DNA from: Corallococcus carmarthensis
Lineage (GTDB): Bacteria; Myxococcota; Myxococcia; Myxococcales; Myxococcaceae
Direction: 5' to 3'
Length of the DNA stretch: 64,000 nt
Assembly: GCF_003611695.1 (NCBI RefSeq)
Contig: NZ_RAWE01000016.1
Coordinates: 16,021 to 80,020 of the forward strand
Below the pieces are notes generated by a model that did not search any database, was not told the DNA's origin, and saw only the letters and a program-made list of their open reading frames with translations. This document shows positions 42,430-51,132 of this stretch, in pieces; position 1 is the first letter of the stretch; each line of letters starts with the position of its first letter. Made by a program: the position numbers and the translations under genes.

Positions 42430-43668
42430 TCAAGGCCAGCGGCGGAAGATCAACGACGTGTTGATGCCGCCGAAGGCAAAGTTGTTGCTCATCACCAGGT
42501 CTGTCTGCAAGGCCCGTCCCTCGCCCATGACGTAGTCCAGGGGCGCGCACTTGGGATCCACGGAGCCCGCCGTCAGGTGCAGCGTGGGCGCGAACCAGTC
42601 CGAGCGCATCATCTGGATGCTCATCCACGCCTCCAGCGCGCCGCAGGCCCCCAGCGTGTGGCCCATGTAGCTCTTGAGGCTGGAGATTGCGACCTTCTCC
42701 CCGAAGACGGCCTTCGTCGCCGCGCTCTCCGCCACGTCGCCCGTGTCCGTCGCCGTGCCGTGCGCGTTGACGTAGGGGATGGCGGACGCCGGCACGCCCG
42801 CGTCCTCCAGCGCCAGCCGCATGGCCTCCGCCATGGTGTCCGCGTTGGGCTGCGTCACGTGGCGGCCGTCGCTGTTGGTGCCGTAGCCCAGCAGCTCCGC
42901 GTGGATGGTCGCGCCGCGCGCCTTCGCGTGCTCCAGCTCCTCCAGCACCAGCGTGCACGCGCCCTCGCCCAGCACCAGTCCGTCGCGCTCGGCGTGGAAG
43001 GGGCGGGGGGACTGGTGCGGCGCCTCGTTGTGCTTCGTGCTGGTGGCGAAGAGGGTGTCGAACACCGCCGCGCCCGTGGCGTCCAGCTCCTCCGCGCCGC
43101 CCGCGAGCATCGCCACCTGACGGCCCAGCTTGATGGCCTCGTACGCGTAGCCGATGCCCTGGCTGCCGGAGGTGCACGCGCTGGACGTGGTGACGATGCG
43201 GCCGGTGATGCCGAAGAAGACGCCGATGTTCACCGCCGCCGTATGGGACATCATCCGCAGGTACGTCGTCGCGGTGATGCCCTCCGTCGTCTTGTGGGTG
43301 ATCATCTTCCCGAAGTCGCCCATGTTCTCCGGCGTCCCCGCGGAGGAGCCGTAGGCGATGCCCATCTTCCCCCCCTTCACCAGGGGGCTGCCCAACAGGC
43401 CCGCGTCCTGGAGCGCCAGCTCGCTGGCCCGCGTCGCCATCAGCGCCACGCGGCCCATGGTGCGCGTGGCCTTGCGCGAGTACGTGGACGACGGCAGTTC
43501 GAACGGCAGGGCAGGCGCGCCCAGCCGCGTGTTGAGGCCTTCGTAAGCCTTCCAGGGCTCCATCACCTGGACGGCGTTCTGGCGCGCACGCAGCCGCGCC
43601 TCGACGGTCGTCCAGTCGTGTCCCAGGGGGCTCAGCGCACCCACTCCGGTGACCACCACGCGCTTCAT
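42430..43668 (-). CDS. Beta-ketoacyl-ACP synthase (APE type II PKS)
   Basis: A 412-residue FabF-like condensing enzyme with a complete triad: C165 (TSSACTSGSQ), H303 (NAHGTATDTG) and H337 (SYMGHTLGA), plus the glycine-rich C-terminal NNFAFGGINTSLIF. It would extend the aryl-primed polyene chain with malonyl-ACP, in the role of the ApeR/ApeO ketosynthases of the E. coli pathway. The start ATG 43668 overlaps the ketoreductase stop by four bases (ATGA). It is one of two active-site-complete ketosynthases in the cluster, consistent with heterodimer or division-of-labour models. Confidence 0.93.
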   Translation of the reverse strand: MKRVVVTGVGALSPLGHDWTTVEARLRARQNAVQVMEPWKAYEGLNTRLGAPALPFELPSSTYSRKATRTMGRVALMATRASELALQDAGLLGSPLVKGGKMGIAYGSSAGTPENMGDFGKMITHKTTEGITATTYLRMMSHTAAVNIGVFFGITGRIVTTSSACTSGSQGIGYAYEAIKLGRQVAMLAGGAEELDATGAAVFDTLFATSTKHNEAPHQSPRPFHAERDGLVLGEGACTLVLEELEHAKARGATIHAELLGYGTNSDGRHVTQPNADTMAEAMRLALEDAGVPASAIPYVNAHGTATDTGDVAESAATKAVFGEKVAISSLKSYMGHTLGACGALEAWMSIQMMRSDWFAPTLHLTAGSVDPKCAPLDYVMGEGRALQTDLVMSNNFAFGGINTSLIFRRWP

Positions 43669-44396
43669 CCGATCATCCCCCCGTTCACCGAAATCACCTG
43701 CCGCGTGATGTACCCGGCGTCCTCCGCCATGAGGAAGCTCACCGCGGCGGCGACCTCCTCGGGCTTGCCCACCCGGCGGGCGGGAATGATCTTCATGGCT
43801 TCCTCCAACACTTCGGGAGGCACCATCTCCGTGTCGATGAGGCCCGGCGCCACGCAGTTGACGGTGATGTCGCGCTTGGCCAGCTCCACCGCCAGCGCCT
43901 TCGTCGCGCCGATGATGCCCGCCTTGGCGGCGCTGTAGTTCACCTGGCCGCGGTTGCCCATGAGCCCGGACACGGACGCCAGCGTGACGATGCGGCCCGG
44001 CTTCTTGCGGCGCACCAGCGGCATCGTGAGCGGGTTGAGCACGTTGTAGAAGGCGTCCAGGTTGGTGTGGATGACGCTGTCCCACTCGTCCGCGGTCATG
44101 GCGGGGAAGGCGTTGTCGCGCGCGATGCCCGCGTTGCACACCACGCCGTAGTAGCAGCCGTGGGCTTCCACATCCTGAAGCAGCGCGGCCTGCGTGCCAG
44201 CGCGGTCCGCCACGTCGAACTGGAGCACGCGCGCCTCGCGGCCCGCCGCGCGCACCTGCGCGGCCACGGCGTCCGCTTCGTCGCGCCGGCTCTTGCAGTG
44301 CACCACGACGTCGTAGCCGTCGCGGGCCAGGCGCAGCGCGATGGCGCGGCCGATGCCCCGGCTGGAGCCCGTCACCAGCACCGTCTTGTCACCCAT
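43665..44396 (-). CDS. 3-oxoacyl-ACP reductase (FabG-like SDR)
   Basis: A 243-residue short-chain dehydrogenase. The NAD(P)-binding motif is TGSSRGIGRAIA (10-20), CNAG lies at 87-90, and the catalytic Ser141, Tyr154 and Lys158 are in SVSGLMGNRGQVNYSAAKAG. R37/R38 in KSRRDE suggest NADPH preference. It would reduce each beta-keto group before dehydration, in the role of ApeQ. It overlaps both neighbours (8 bp with the dehydratase, 4 bp with the ketosynthase). Confidence 0.93.
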   Translation of the reverse strand: MGDKTVLVTGSSRGIGRAIALRLARDGYDVVVHCKSRRDEADAVAAQVRAAGREARVLQFDVADRAGTQAALLQDVEAHGCYYGVVCNAGIARDNAFPAMTADEWDSVIHTNLDAFYNVLNPLTMPLVRRKKPGRIVTLASVSGLMGNRGQVNYSAAKAGIIGATKALAVELAKRDITVNCVAPGLIDTEMVPPEVLEEAMKIIPARRVGKPEEVAAAVSFLMAEDAGYITRQVISVNGGMIG

Positions 44397-44853
44397 CTGT
44401 GTTGCCCCTTCCCAGGTCCTGCCCCGGTTGCGGCTCGTAGACCGTCAGCGCCGCCGTGGCCACCTTCTCCGTGCCCACCGTGAGGGTGCAGTCGAACTGG
44501 CCCAGCCCGTTGTCCGCGGAGAACTGGCGGTGGACCTCGATGCGCAGGCACTCGCCCAGCTTGAAGACGGGGCGGCTGCACTCGTAGCGGCGCGTGCCCA
44601 GCAGGAAGCCCACCCGGGGCGTGCCGCCGCGCTTGCGCGCATGCCATCCGGCCCAGGCGGCCACGGCCTGCGCCATGTACTCGATGCCCACCCAGCCGCC
44701 CACGACGCCGTCGGCGTAGAAGAGGCTGTCCTCGCGCACGGTGACCTCCGCGAGCAGGGAGTCCGCGTCGCCCTCCAGGACGCGGTCGAGCAGCCGCATG
44801 CGCCCCTCGTGGGGCACCAGGTCCTCGACGGGCTGATCAATCACGATGCGCAT
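44389..44853 (-). CDS. Hotdog 3-hydroxyacyl-ACP dehydratase (ApeP-like)
   Basis: A 154-residue hotdog protein. DLVPHEGRMRLLDRVLEGDA carries the family's HEGRMRLLD signature (His about 15), and the central hotdog helix begins at GWVGIEYMAQAVAAWAGWHA (about 53-72). This matches the ApeP/COG4706 dehydratase group, thought to work with the second dehydratase (here fused to the ligase) to form the conjugated double bonds. ATG 44853 shares one base with the ketosynthase stop. Confidence 0.87.
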   Translation of the reverse strand: MRIVIDQPVEDLVPHEGRMRLLDRVLEGDADSLLAEVTVREDSLFYADGVVGGWVGIEYMAQAVAAWAGWHARKRGGTPRVGFLLGTRRYECSRPVFKLGECLRIEVHRQFSADNGLGQFDCTLTVGTEKVATAALTVYEPQPGQDLGRGNTDG

Positions 44854-46031
44854 CAGGCGCGCTCCAGCACGAGGGCGGCGTTGCTGCCCCCGAAGGCGAA
44901 TGAGTTGCTCAGCACGCTCTTCACCGGACGCCCCAGCACCTCTCCCGGCTTCACCAGCGACAACGCGGGCAGCGAGGCGTCCACGGCCCCGTCCCAGAAG
45001 TGCCCGGGCAGATGTCCCTCCGGGTTGTCCACCAGCGTGAGGTACGCGAAGGCCGCCTCCAGCGCGCCCGCGGCCCCCAATGTGTGGCCGGTGAGCGGCT
45101 TGGTGGAGCTGGCCTTCACGGCTGGCCCCAACAGCGCGTGCACCGCTCGGCTCTCCATGGCGTCGTTCTGCACCGTCGCGGTGCCGTGCAGGTTCACGTA
45201 GTCCACCTGCTCCGGTGCGAGCCCCGCGCGCTTCAGGGCCTCCTGGATGGCGGCCATGGCGCCCTTGCCGCCGGGCTCCGGCGCGGAGATGTGGTGCGCG
45301 TCGGAGGACTCGCCCCAGCCGGACAGGCGCACCGGCCCCGGCTCGCGCGTCATCAGGAACAGCGCCGCGGCCTCGCCGATGTTGATGCCGTGGCGGTGGG
45401 CGCTCATCGGGTTGCAGCGCTCTTCACTCACGGAGTCCAGCGAGCGGAAGCCCGCGACGGTGAAGCGGCACAGCGAATCCACGCCGCCCGTCAGCACCGC
45501 GTCCACGGTGCCCGCGCGCAGCATCCGCGCCGCGCTGGCCAGGGCCTTGGCGCTGGAGGAGCACGCGGTGGAGATGACGTAGGCAGGACCGCCCAGGCCC
45601 AGCACCTGCGTGAGCGCCAGCGCGGGGGAGCCCAGCTCCTGCTGATTCAGGTGGAAGCGGGAGGGCAGCTGTCCCGTGGCCAGGTGGCCGGCGATGGCGC
45701 CCTCGCTCTCACCGATGCCGGAGGTGCTGGTGCCCAACACCACCGCCACGCGCGCGGGGCCGAACCGGGCGATGGCGGCGTCCACTGCGGGGCGCACCTG
45801 CTCCAGCGCGGTGAGCAGCAGCGCGTTGTTGCGGCTGTGCTGCGAAGGGGGCAGGGCGTCCTGGGCCGCGAGCTTCGCCGTGACGACGCCCAGGTGCAGT
45901 GGGCGGTCCGCGAAGCCGTCATGTTCGGCGACGCCGGAGACGGTGTCCGCGAACAGGGCCCGGGCCACCTCCTGCTTCCCGGAGCCCAACGCGCAGACGA
46001 GGCCCAGCTGGTTGAGGAAGACAGGAGGCAT
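44853..46031 (-). CDS. Beta-ketoacyl-ACP synthase (second APE ketosynthase)
   Basis: A 392-residue ketosynthase with C157 (ISTACSSSAKAL), H282 (NLHGTATVQND) and H316 (TGHTLGAAGA), so catalytically complete. STSGIGESEGAIAGHL at about 102 and FAFGGSNAALVLERA at the end are also typical of the family. It is shorter and divergent from the ketosynthase at 42430. Together with that enzyme and the chain-length-factor-like protein at 57903 it would form the APE condensing system. ATG 46031 lies 6 bp after the DUF3261 lipoprotein stop. Confidence 0.92.
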   Translation of the reverse strand: MPPVFLNQLGLVCALGSGKQEVARALFADTVSGVAEHDGFADRPLHLGVVTAKLAAQDALPPSQHSRNNALLLTALEQVRPAVDAAIARFGPARVAVVLGTSTSGIGESEGAIAGHLATGQLPSRFHLNQQELGSPALALTQVLGLGGPAYVISTACSSSAKALASAARMLRAGTVDAVLTGGVDSLCRFTVAGFRSLDSVSEERCNPMSAHRHGINIGEAAALFLMTREPGPVRLSGWGESSDAHHISAPEPGGKGAMAAIQEALKRAGLAPEQVDYVNLHGTATVQNDAMESRAVHALLGPAVKASSTKPLTGHTLGAAGALEAAFAYLTLVDNPEGHLPGHFWDGAVDASLPALSLVKPGEVLGRPVKSVLSNSFAFGGSNAALVLERA

Positions 46032-46037
46032 GGGGAG

Positions 46038-46607
46038 TCACTCGTCCGCGACGTGCGATTCGATGGTGAGCTGGTAGTGCTCGGACAGGTTGGTGAGCTG
46101 CGTGCGCCCTTCCCAGCGCGGCTGCCCATCGTAGCGCACCGTCACCCATTCCCTGCCGTTCTTCGACAGGGTCCGCTGCCCGGGCCCATCCTCCAGCGTC
46201 CAGCCAGCGGGCAGGGCGGCGCGAACGGCGTCGGCTGGCCAGTAGACGAGCTGCACGTCCCGGAGCACCAGCCCGGAGTTGAACTGGGCAGGCAGGCGGG
46301 GGTCCCGCTCCTCGTCCAGGGTGTTGCCGTCCCAGCGCAAGGTGAGGATGCGCTGCCCCATGGCCAGCCCGGCCAACTGCATCCGGGCCGGGTCCACCTC
46401 CATGAGGGCCTCCAGGGAGCGGGGGCCGCCGGGGTCCTGCTCGTGCGCGAACACCAGCTGCTGCGCCAGGCTCACGGACGCGCCGAAGGCGGCGGGGGCC
46501 AGGCGCAGCTCCGGCAGGGGCTCGCCGGGGGCGGCGGGCTTCGGCCGGGGCGTGGTGGTGCAGGCCACGAGGCCCGCGACGAGCAGGGCGGGAATCAGGC
46601 CGCGCAC
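46038..46607 (-). CDS. DUF3261-type lipoprotein
   Basis: A 189-residue lipoprotein. GTG 46607 starts VRGLIPALLVAGLVACTTT with lipobox LVAC (Cys about 15); it overlaps the flavoprotein stop by 13 bp. The body (QLVFAHEQDP, LRWDGNTLDEERDPRLPAQF, LVLRDVQLVYWPADAVRAAL) matches the DUF3261 proteins found in aryl polyene clusters. An outer-membrane role in placing the polyene lipid, together with LolA and the MMPL exporter, is inferred from context. Confidence 0.8.
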   Translation of the reverse strand: MRGLIPALLVAGLVACTTTPRPKPAAPGEPLPELRLAPAAFGASVSLAQQLVFAHEQDPGGPRSLEALMEVDPARMQLAGLAMGQRILTLRWDGNTLDEERDPRLPAQFNSGLVLRDVQLVYWPADAVRAALPAGWTLEDGPGQRTLSKNGREWVTVRYDGQPRWEGRTQLTNLSEHYQLTIESHVADE

Positions 46608-47824
46608 AGGGCCTCGAGGACGCCCAGGCGCCGCTTGCTGTCCGCGACGTAGGGGTTGTTCTTGTCCCACGCGTAGCCGGCGAGGATGGCGGAGATCATC
46701 CGGCGCACGTCCGGGGACGGGTTCGGGTGGAAGATGATGTTCTGGAAGCCGCCCTCGTACCAGGACTCCACGAAGGTGCGGAAGGTGTCCACGCCCGCCT
46801 TGAGCGGCTTCGCGTAGTCCTTCTCCCAGTCCACCGTCTCCCCGGCGAACGCCCGGGCGATGCAGGCCGACGCGAGGCTCGCGGACTTGAAGGCGATGGT
46901 GACGCCCGAGGAGAACACCGGGTCCAGGAACTCACCCGCGTTGCCCAGCAGCGCGAAGCCCGGGCCCCACAGCGACTTCACGTTGGCCGCGTAGCCGGTG
47001 AGCTTGCGCGCGGGCGTGTCCCAGACGGCGTCCTTCAGCAGGTTCTGCAGCGACGGCGCCTCCTTCACGATGGCCTGGAGCCGCTCCGTGTCCGTGCCGG
47101 TGTACTGATCCAGGAACTCCTTCTTCGCGACCACGCCCAGCGAGCAGCGGCCGTTGGAGAAGGGGATGGTCCAGTACCAGACGTGCACGTGCTCCGGGTG
47201 CGTCGTCACTCGGATCTTGTTCCGGTCGAAGGTGCCGAGCGGAACGCGGTCCTCCACGTGCGTGAAGATGGCGCCGCGCACGGGGAAGTTCGACGGCGTC
47301 TCCAGGTTCAGGATGCGGGGCAGCACGCGGCCAAAGCCGCTCGCGTCCAGGAGGAAGCGCGCCTGCACGCGGTACGTCTCACCTTCGGGAGAGCGCACCG
47401 TCACCTCCGGCTTCTCGCCGGAGACGTCCACGGTGAGCACCTCGTGGCGGTAGCGCACGGTGGCGCCCTTGCGCTCCGCGGCCTGGGCCAGCACATGGTC
47501 GAAGTGGCCGCGCTGCACCTGGAAGGTGGTGCCCCAGCCGGGGCTGAACTTGTCGCGGAAGTCGAAGTCCGTGTACTTGCCGGCGCGCTCGAAGGCCGCG
47601 CCGTTCTTGTACTGGAAGCCCGCCTCCACCACGTCCTGGAGGAAGCCCGCCTCCTGGATGTACTCCATGCTCTGCGGCAGCAGGCTCTCGCCAATGGAGA
47701 AGCGCGGGAACTGCTCGCGCTCCAGCACGAGGACGTCACGGCCCTGCTTGCGAAGGAGGCCCGCCGCGACGGAGCCCGCGGGGCCCGCGCCGATGATGAG
47801 GATGTCCGCTGATTCAGTTTTCAA
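46595..47824 (-). CDS. FAD-dependent oxidoreductase (halogenase/geranylgeranyl-reductase-like)
   Basis: A 409-residue flavoprotein. The Rossmann FAD motif is DILIIGAGPAGSVAAGLL (7-24), then LEREQFPRFSIGESLLPQSM, typical of the tryptophan-halogenase superfamily, and GNAGEFLDPVFSSGVTIAF (about 308-326) for the second FAD contact. The halogenase W-x-W-x-I-P motif is not seen as such (YWTIPFSNGRCSLG is present), so monooxygenase, reductase or halogenase activity remain open. TTG 47824 overlaps the MMPL stop (TTGA), following the cluster's pattern; TTG 47857 is a longer alternative. Its role may be oxidation or hydroxylation of the aryl head or chain. Confidence 0.85.
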   Translation of the reverse strand: MKTESADILIIGAGPAGSVAAGLLRKQGRDVLVLEREQFPRFSIGESLLPQSMEYIQEAGFLQDVVEAGFQYKNGAAFERAGKYTDFDFRDKFSPGWGTTFQVQRGHFDHVLAQAAERKGATVRYRHEVLTVDVSGEKPEVTVRSPEGETYRVQARFLLDASGFGRVLPRILNLETPSNFPVRGAIFTHVEDRVPLGTFDRNKIRVTTHPEHVHVWYWTIPFSNGRCSLGVVAKKEFLDQYTGTDTERLQAIVKEAPSLQNLLKDAVWDTPARKLTGYAANVKSLWGPGFALLGNAGEFLDPVFSSGVTIAFKSASLASACIARAFAGETVDWEKDYAKPLKAGVDTFRTFVESWYEGGFQNIIFHPNPSPDVRRMISAILAGYAWDKNNPYVADSKRRLGVLEALCAA

Positions 47825-50118
47825 TGTGTGGCTTTCCCGGGTGGTAGTCGGAAACAAGGGGTGAGGATCCAGATGGTGACCTCACCCAGCAGCATGGCGA
47901 GGCCGAACGAGCGCAGCGCGGGCGTGGCGGACAGGCCCAACAGCCCGAAGGACAGGAGCGTGCTCACGCCAGCCAGCGCCACCGCGAGCCACGCGGAGCC
48001 GTCACCGGGGTGCTCCAGGAGGAAGATGCCGTAGTCCACGCCCATGCCCAGGAGCAGCACCAGCCCGAGCACGGTGAACAGCTGCAGCGGCGCGCCCGCC
48101 CACCCGAAGATGGCGAGCGTCAAGAGCGTGCCCAGCACGGAGGGAATCCACGCGCGCCACGCCTGGCGTCCGAAGCGGGCCACCAGCGTGAGCAGCACCG
48201 CGATGTACCCCGCGACGATGAGCCCGCCCATGATGCGGCGGTAGCGGGTGAGCAGGCCGGAGATCTCCGCCGTCTTGTCCACCCAGCGGATGCCCTCCAG
48301 GCCCTTGGCCACCTCTTCCAGGCGGGGCAGCACCTTGGGGTCGTTGAGGCCGCGCAGCATGAGCACGCTGTACTGCGCCTTGCCCAGCGTCCCCAGCCAC
48401 TGCTGCCGGATGGCGTTCGCGGCGGGGCCGGAGAGGAAGTGCGAGGGCGTGAGCGGTTCCTGGGAGAACGTGGCGCGCGTGGGCGCTTCACCGGTGGAGG
48501 CGCTGACGGCGGCGACCGCCTGGGCCTCCGCGCGGGCGCTCAGCGCCGCGTCCTCGCGCTGCTGGGCTTCGGACGGGAGCCAGTCGGACACGGCGCGGTA
48601 GCCCGCGAACACCTTCTGGGCGACCAGCACGTCCAGCTTCTGCTTCAGCGAGGCCTCGCGCGCGAGCACCTGTTCGTCGCTGTCGCCCTGCACGAGGAAG
48701 AACTGCGCCGGGCTGGGCAGCCCCAAGAGGCGCCCCAGTTCACGCTGATCCGCGATGAGGTTCGCGGGCGCGCCCTGCAACTGGCGCAGGTCGTCCCGGG
48801 GCTCCAGCTTCCAGATGCCCACGGCCACGAGCACCGTGAGGACCATGCCGGAGATCCACCAGCCTTTGGTGGAAGCGATGCGCGGCCAGCGGGTGATGGA
48901 CGCGGAGAAGCGCTCGGAGAACGAGGTGACGGGCAGGGCGCCCGTGTCCAGCGAGGGGAACCAGCACACCACGGTGAGGAACGCGGCGGTGAGGCCCGCG
49001 GCGGAGAACACCGCCATCTGCCGCAGGCCCGGGAAGGGCGCGACGCCCAGCGCCAGGTACGCCACCACGCTGGTGACGAGCGCGAGCACCATGCCGGGCA
49101 GCAGCGCGCGCATCACCGGGCCGCGCTCCGACGGGGGCTTGCCCTGGCGCGCGGCGAAGTAGTGGAAGCCGTAGTCCTCCGCCACGCCCACCAGGCTGGA
49201 GCCGAAGACGAGCGTGAGCAGGTGCACCCGCTCGAACACCAGCGCGGTGACCGAGAGCGCCACCGCGCAGCCCAGCGTGAGCGACACGCCCACGAGGAGG
49301 ATGGGCCGCAGCGAGCGGAAGGTGAGCCACACCAGGATGAGCACCGCCGCCAGCGAACCGAAGCCGATGGTGGACATCTCCCAGCTGGCCTGCGCGGCGG
49401 CGGCCTCGGCGTACAGCGGCACGCCCGCGGCCACGAGCCGCCCTTCGGGCACCGCCGCCTCCACCTTCGTCCGCGCCGCTTCCACCGCGGCGGTGACGCG
49501 CGAGCCGTCCCCCAGCGCGAAGGCGGACACCTTGCTCTTCCACATGAGGAGCACCCACTCACGGCCCTCGCCGGACAGCCACAGCCGTCCGTCGCGGGGC
49601 CGGGCGGACGTCTCCGCCGCGCGGGCCTGCCACCAGTCCTGCCACAGACCCAGCGGATCCGCGTTCCATGCTGTCAGCTGCGCGCCCGCGGGCTGGTACA
49701 GCTTCATCAGCGCCGTGCCGCCCAGCTCGTCCGCGGTCGCGTGCGCGAGCCACTGACGCTGCGCGGGCGTGAGCAGCCGGTCCCGGTAGGGACGGTAGAA
49801 GTCCACCGCCTGGTCCAGCGCGGAGGTGTCCACCACCGCCGGCTCCATCAGGTCCGAGGCTTGGGACAGCACGCGCGTGGCCTCATCCGCGGCCCGCTGT
49901 GCGGACGGCCAGTCCCGGGCGCCCACGAGCAGCACCACCTGCCGGCCGGCGTCGTCGGCGAGCTTGCGCGTGGCGGCGTCCACCTCTGGCGCCTGCTCGT
50001 CCTCCGGCAGGAGCGCGAGCACGTCCGTGTCCAGATGCGCGGAGCGCCAGAACTGGATCTGGTGCACGCCCACGGCGAGCACCACCAGCGCCCAGAGGAT
50101 GGCCAGCTTATTTGCCAA
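47821..50118 (-). CDS. MMPL/RND-type exporter of the APE cluster
   Basis: A 765-residue RND-superfamily transporter with two halves. The first helix is KLAILWALVVLAVGV, followed by a periplasmic domain (about 25-240), five or six helices (GFGSLAAVLILVWLTFRSLR, then GVAEDYGFHYFAAR, the conserved GxxxDY motif), a second periplasmic domain and a second helix bundle with GMGVDYGIFLLEHPG. This matches the predicted lipid/polyene exporter of aryl polyene loci. TTG 50118 is the only reasonable start and overlaps the LolA gene by 11 bp. It probably moves the anchored polyene out of the inner membrane with LolA. Confidence 0.9.
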   Translation of the reverse strand: MANKLAILWALVVLAVGVHQIQFWRSAHLDTDVLALLPEDEQAPEVDAATRKLADDAGRQVVLLVGARDWPSAQRAADEATRVLSQASDLMEPAVVDTSALDQAVDFYRPYRDRLLTPAQRQWLAHATADELGGTALMKLYQPAGAQLTAWNADPLGLWQDWWQARAAETSARPRDGRLWLSGEGREWVLLMWKSKVSAFALGDGSRVTAAVEAARTKVEAAVPEGRLVAAGVPLYAEAAAAQASWEMSTIGFGSLAAVLILVWLTFRSLRPILLVGVSLTLGCAVALSVTALVFERVHLLTLVFGSSLVGVAEDYGFHYFAARQGKPPSERGPVMRALLPGMVLALVTSVVAYLALGVAPFPGLRQMAVFSAAGLTAAFLTVVCWFPSLDTGALPVTSFSERFSASITRWPRIASTKGWWISGMVLTVLVAVGIWKLEPRDDLRQLQGAPANLIADQRELGRLLGLPSPAQFFLVQGDSDEQVLAREASLKQKLDVLVAQKVFAGYRAVSDWLPSEAQQREDAALSARAEAQAVAAVSASTGEAPTRATFSQEPLTPSHFLSGPAANAIRQQWLGTLGKAQYSVLMLRGLNDPKVLPRLEEVAKGLEGIRWVDKTAEISGLLTRYRRIMGGLIVAGYIAVLLTLVARFGRQAWRAWIPSVLGTLLTLAIFGWAGAPLQLFTVLGLVLLLGMGVDYGIFLLEHPGDGSAWLAVALAGVSTLLSFGLLGLSATPALRSFGLAMLLGEVTIWILTPCFRLPPGKATH

Positions 50119-50716
50119 GACGTTCTGCTTCCGTGGTGTCGGGGGGAGGCGTCTGCGCCAGCTGCTCGAAGGTGATGACGCTGCTGTCGCCGCGCGTCTC
50201 GTCCAGCTGCACCTGGCGCACGTACCCGTCACCCTCCAGGTGGATGTGCTTGAAGACGCGCGCGAGCCCCGCGTCCGTGGGCGTCAGCTCCAGCTTCCAG
50301 CCGGCGGTGCCCACCAGCTCGCCCTCCACCTTGAAGCGCTTCTGGAGCGCCGCGACGTCGCCCGACAAGAGCGCGAAGAGCAGCTCGTTCACCGCCGCCA
50401 GCGCGGGCTCCTTGGTGGAGTCCAGGTGGTAGGCCGCGCCACCCGTGGCCTGCTGCGCGCTCAGCGACTTGCGCGTGAGCGTCAGGGTGGAGGCGAACGG
50501 CGTGCGGGTGTTCCACAGCACGCCCTGGTCGCGCGCGAGCAGGAAGTCCCCCTTGGACACGAGCGGCTTCTTGAAGCCCGCCACGCTCTTCTTCTGTTCG
50601 AACTGGCCGCGCACGAGCGGCGCGTCCACCAGCCGCGCGCGCACGTCCTTCACCAGGTCCGCCGCGTGGGCGCTCAAGGACAGCAGCGACACCATCAACA
50701 CGAGGAAGGCTTTCAT
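50108..50716 (-). CDS. LolA-like outer-membrane lipoprotein carrier
   Basis: A 202-residue periplasmic protein with signal peptide MKAFLVLMVSLLSLSAHAAD and the LolA-type half-barrel (VRGQFEQKKSVAGFKKPLVS at about 36-55, FLLARDQGVLWNTRTPFAS). It is a cluster-specific paralogue of the general carrier, thought to ferry the polyene lipid or its lipoprotein across the periplasm. ATG 50716 overlaps the thioesterase stop (ATGA). Confidence 0.9.
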   Translation of the reverse strand: MKAFLVLMVSLLSLSAHAADLVKDVRARLVDAPLVRGQFEQKKSVAGFKKPLVSKGDFLLARDQGVLWNTRTPFASTLTLTRKSLSAQQATGGAAYHLDSTKEPALAAVNELLFALLSGDVAALQKRFKVEGELVGTAGWKLELTPTDAGLARVFKHIHLEGDGYVRQVQLDETRGDSSVITFEQLAQTPPPDTTEAERLGK

Positions 50717-51132
50717 CCCGGCCACACTCCCAGCTTCTTCCAGAGGACTTCCGGGCAGACGTATTCCATCTCACCCGTCTTCAATGAGACCGCGACCTGG
50801 ATGGTGTGGGCCTGGTTCACCTTGCGCCCGGTGTCCGCGTCGCGCAGCAGGTAGTCGAAGCGCAGCCGGTTCTCCCACTCCGTGATTTCCGCGCGCACGA
50901 TGATGCGCTGCTTGTAGGAGATGGGGGACACGTACTTGAGCTTCATCTCCACCACGGGCCAGCCGTACCCGGACTCGCGCATCTGCGGCCAGTCGTAGTC
51001 GTGCTTGCGCAGGATGACGGCGCGCGCCAGCTCCAGGTACTTCACGTAGTGGCCGTGCCAGACGATCTCCATCATGTCGAGGTCGTGGAACGCCGGATCA
51101 ATCTCCAGCTCGCAGCTCAGGTCAGGCTTCAT
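50713..51132 (-). CDS. Hotdog acyl-thioesterase (4HBT type)
   Basis: A 139-residue thioesterase: FHDLDMMEIVWHGHYVKYLE (about 13-32) carries the 4-hydroxybenzoyl-CoA thioesterase signature with Asp about 16 or 18, followed by YGWPVVEMKLKYVSPISYKQ. It probably releases or edits ACP-bound aryl polyene or stalled intermediates, the role proposed for ApeK. It overlaps the ammonia-lyase gene by 11 bp. Confidence 0.88.
   Translation of the reverse strand: MKPDLSCELEIDPAFHDLDMMEIVWHGHYVKYLELARAVILRKHDYDWPQMRESGYGWPVVEMKLKYVSPISYKQRIIVRAEITEWENRLRFDYLLRDADTGRKVNQAHTIQVAVSLKTGEMEYVCPEVLWKKLGVWPG

Noticed and set aside
46595..47824. Calling the flavoprotein a tryptophan halogenase
   Set aside because: The FAD motifs fit the superfamily, but the diagnostic W-x-W-x-I-P motif was not found, so only a general oxidoreductase is supported.
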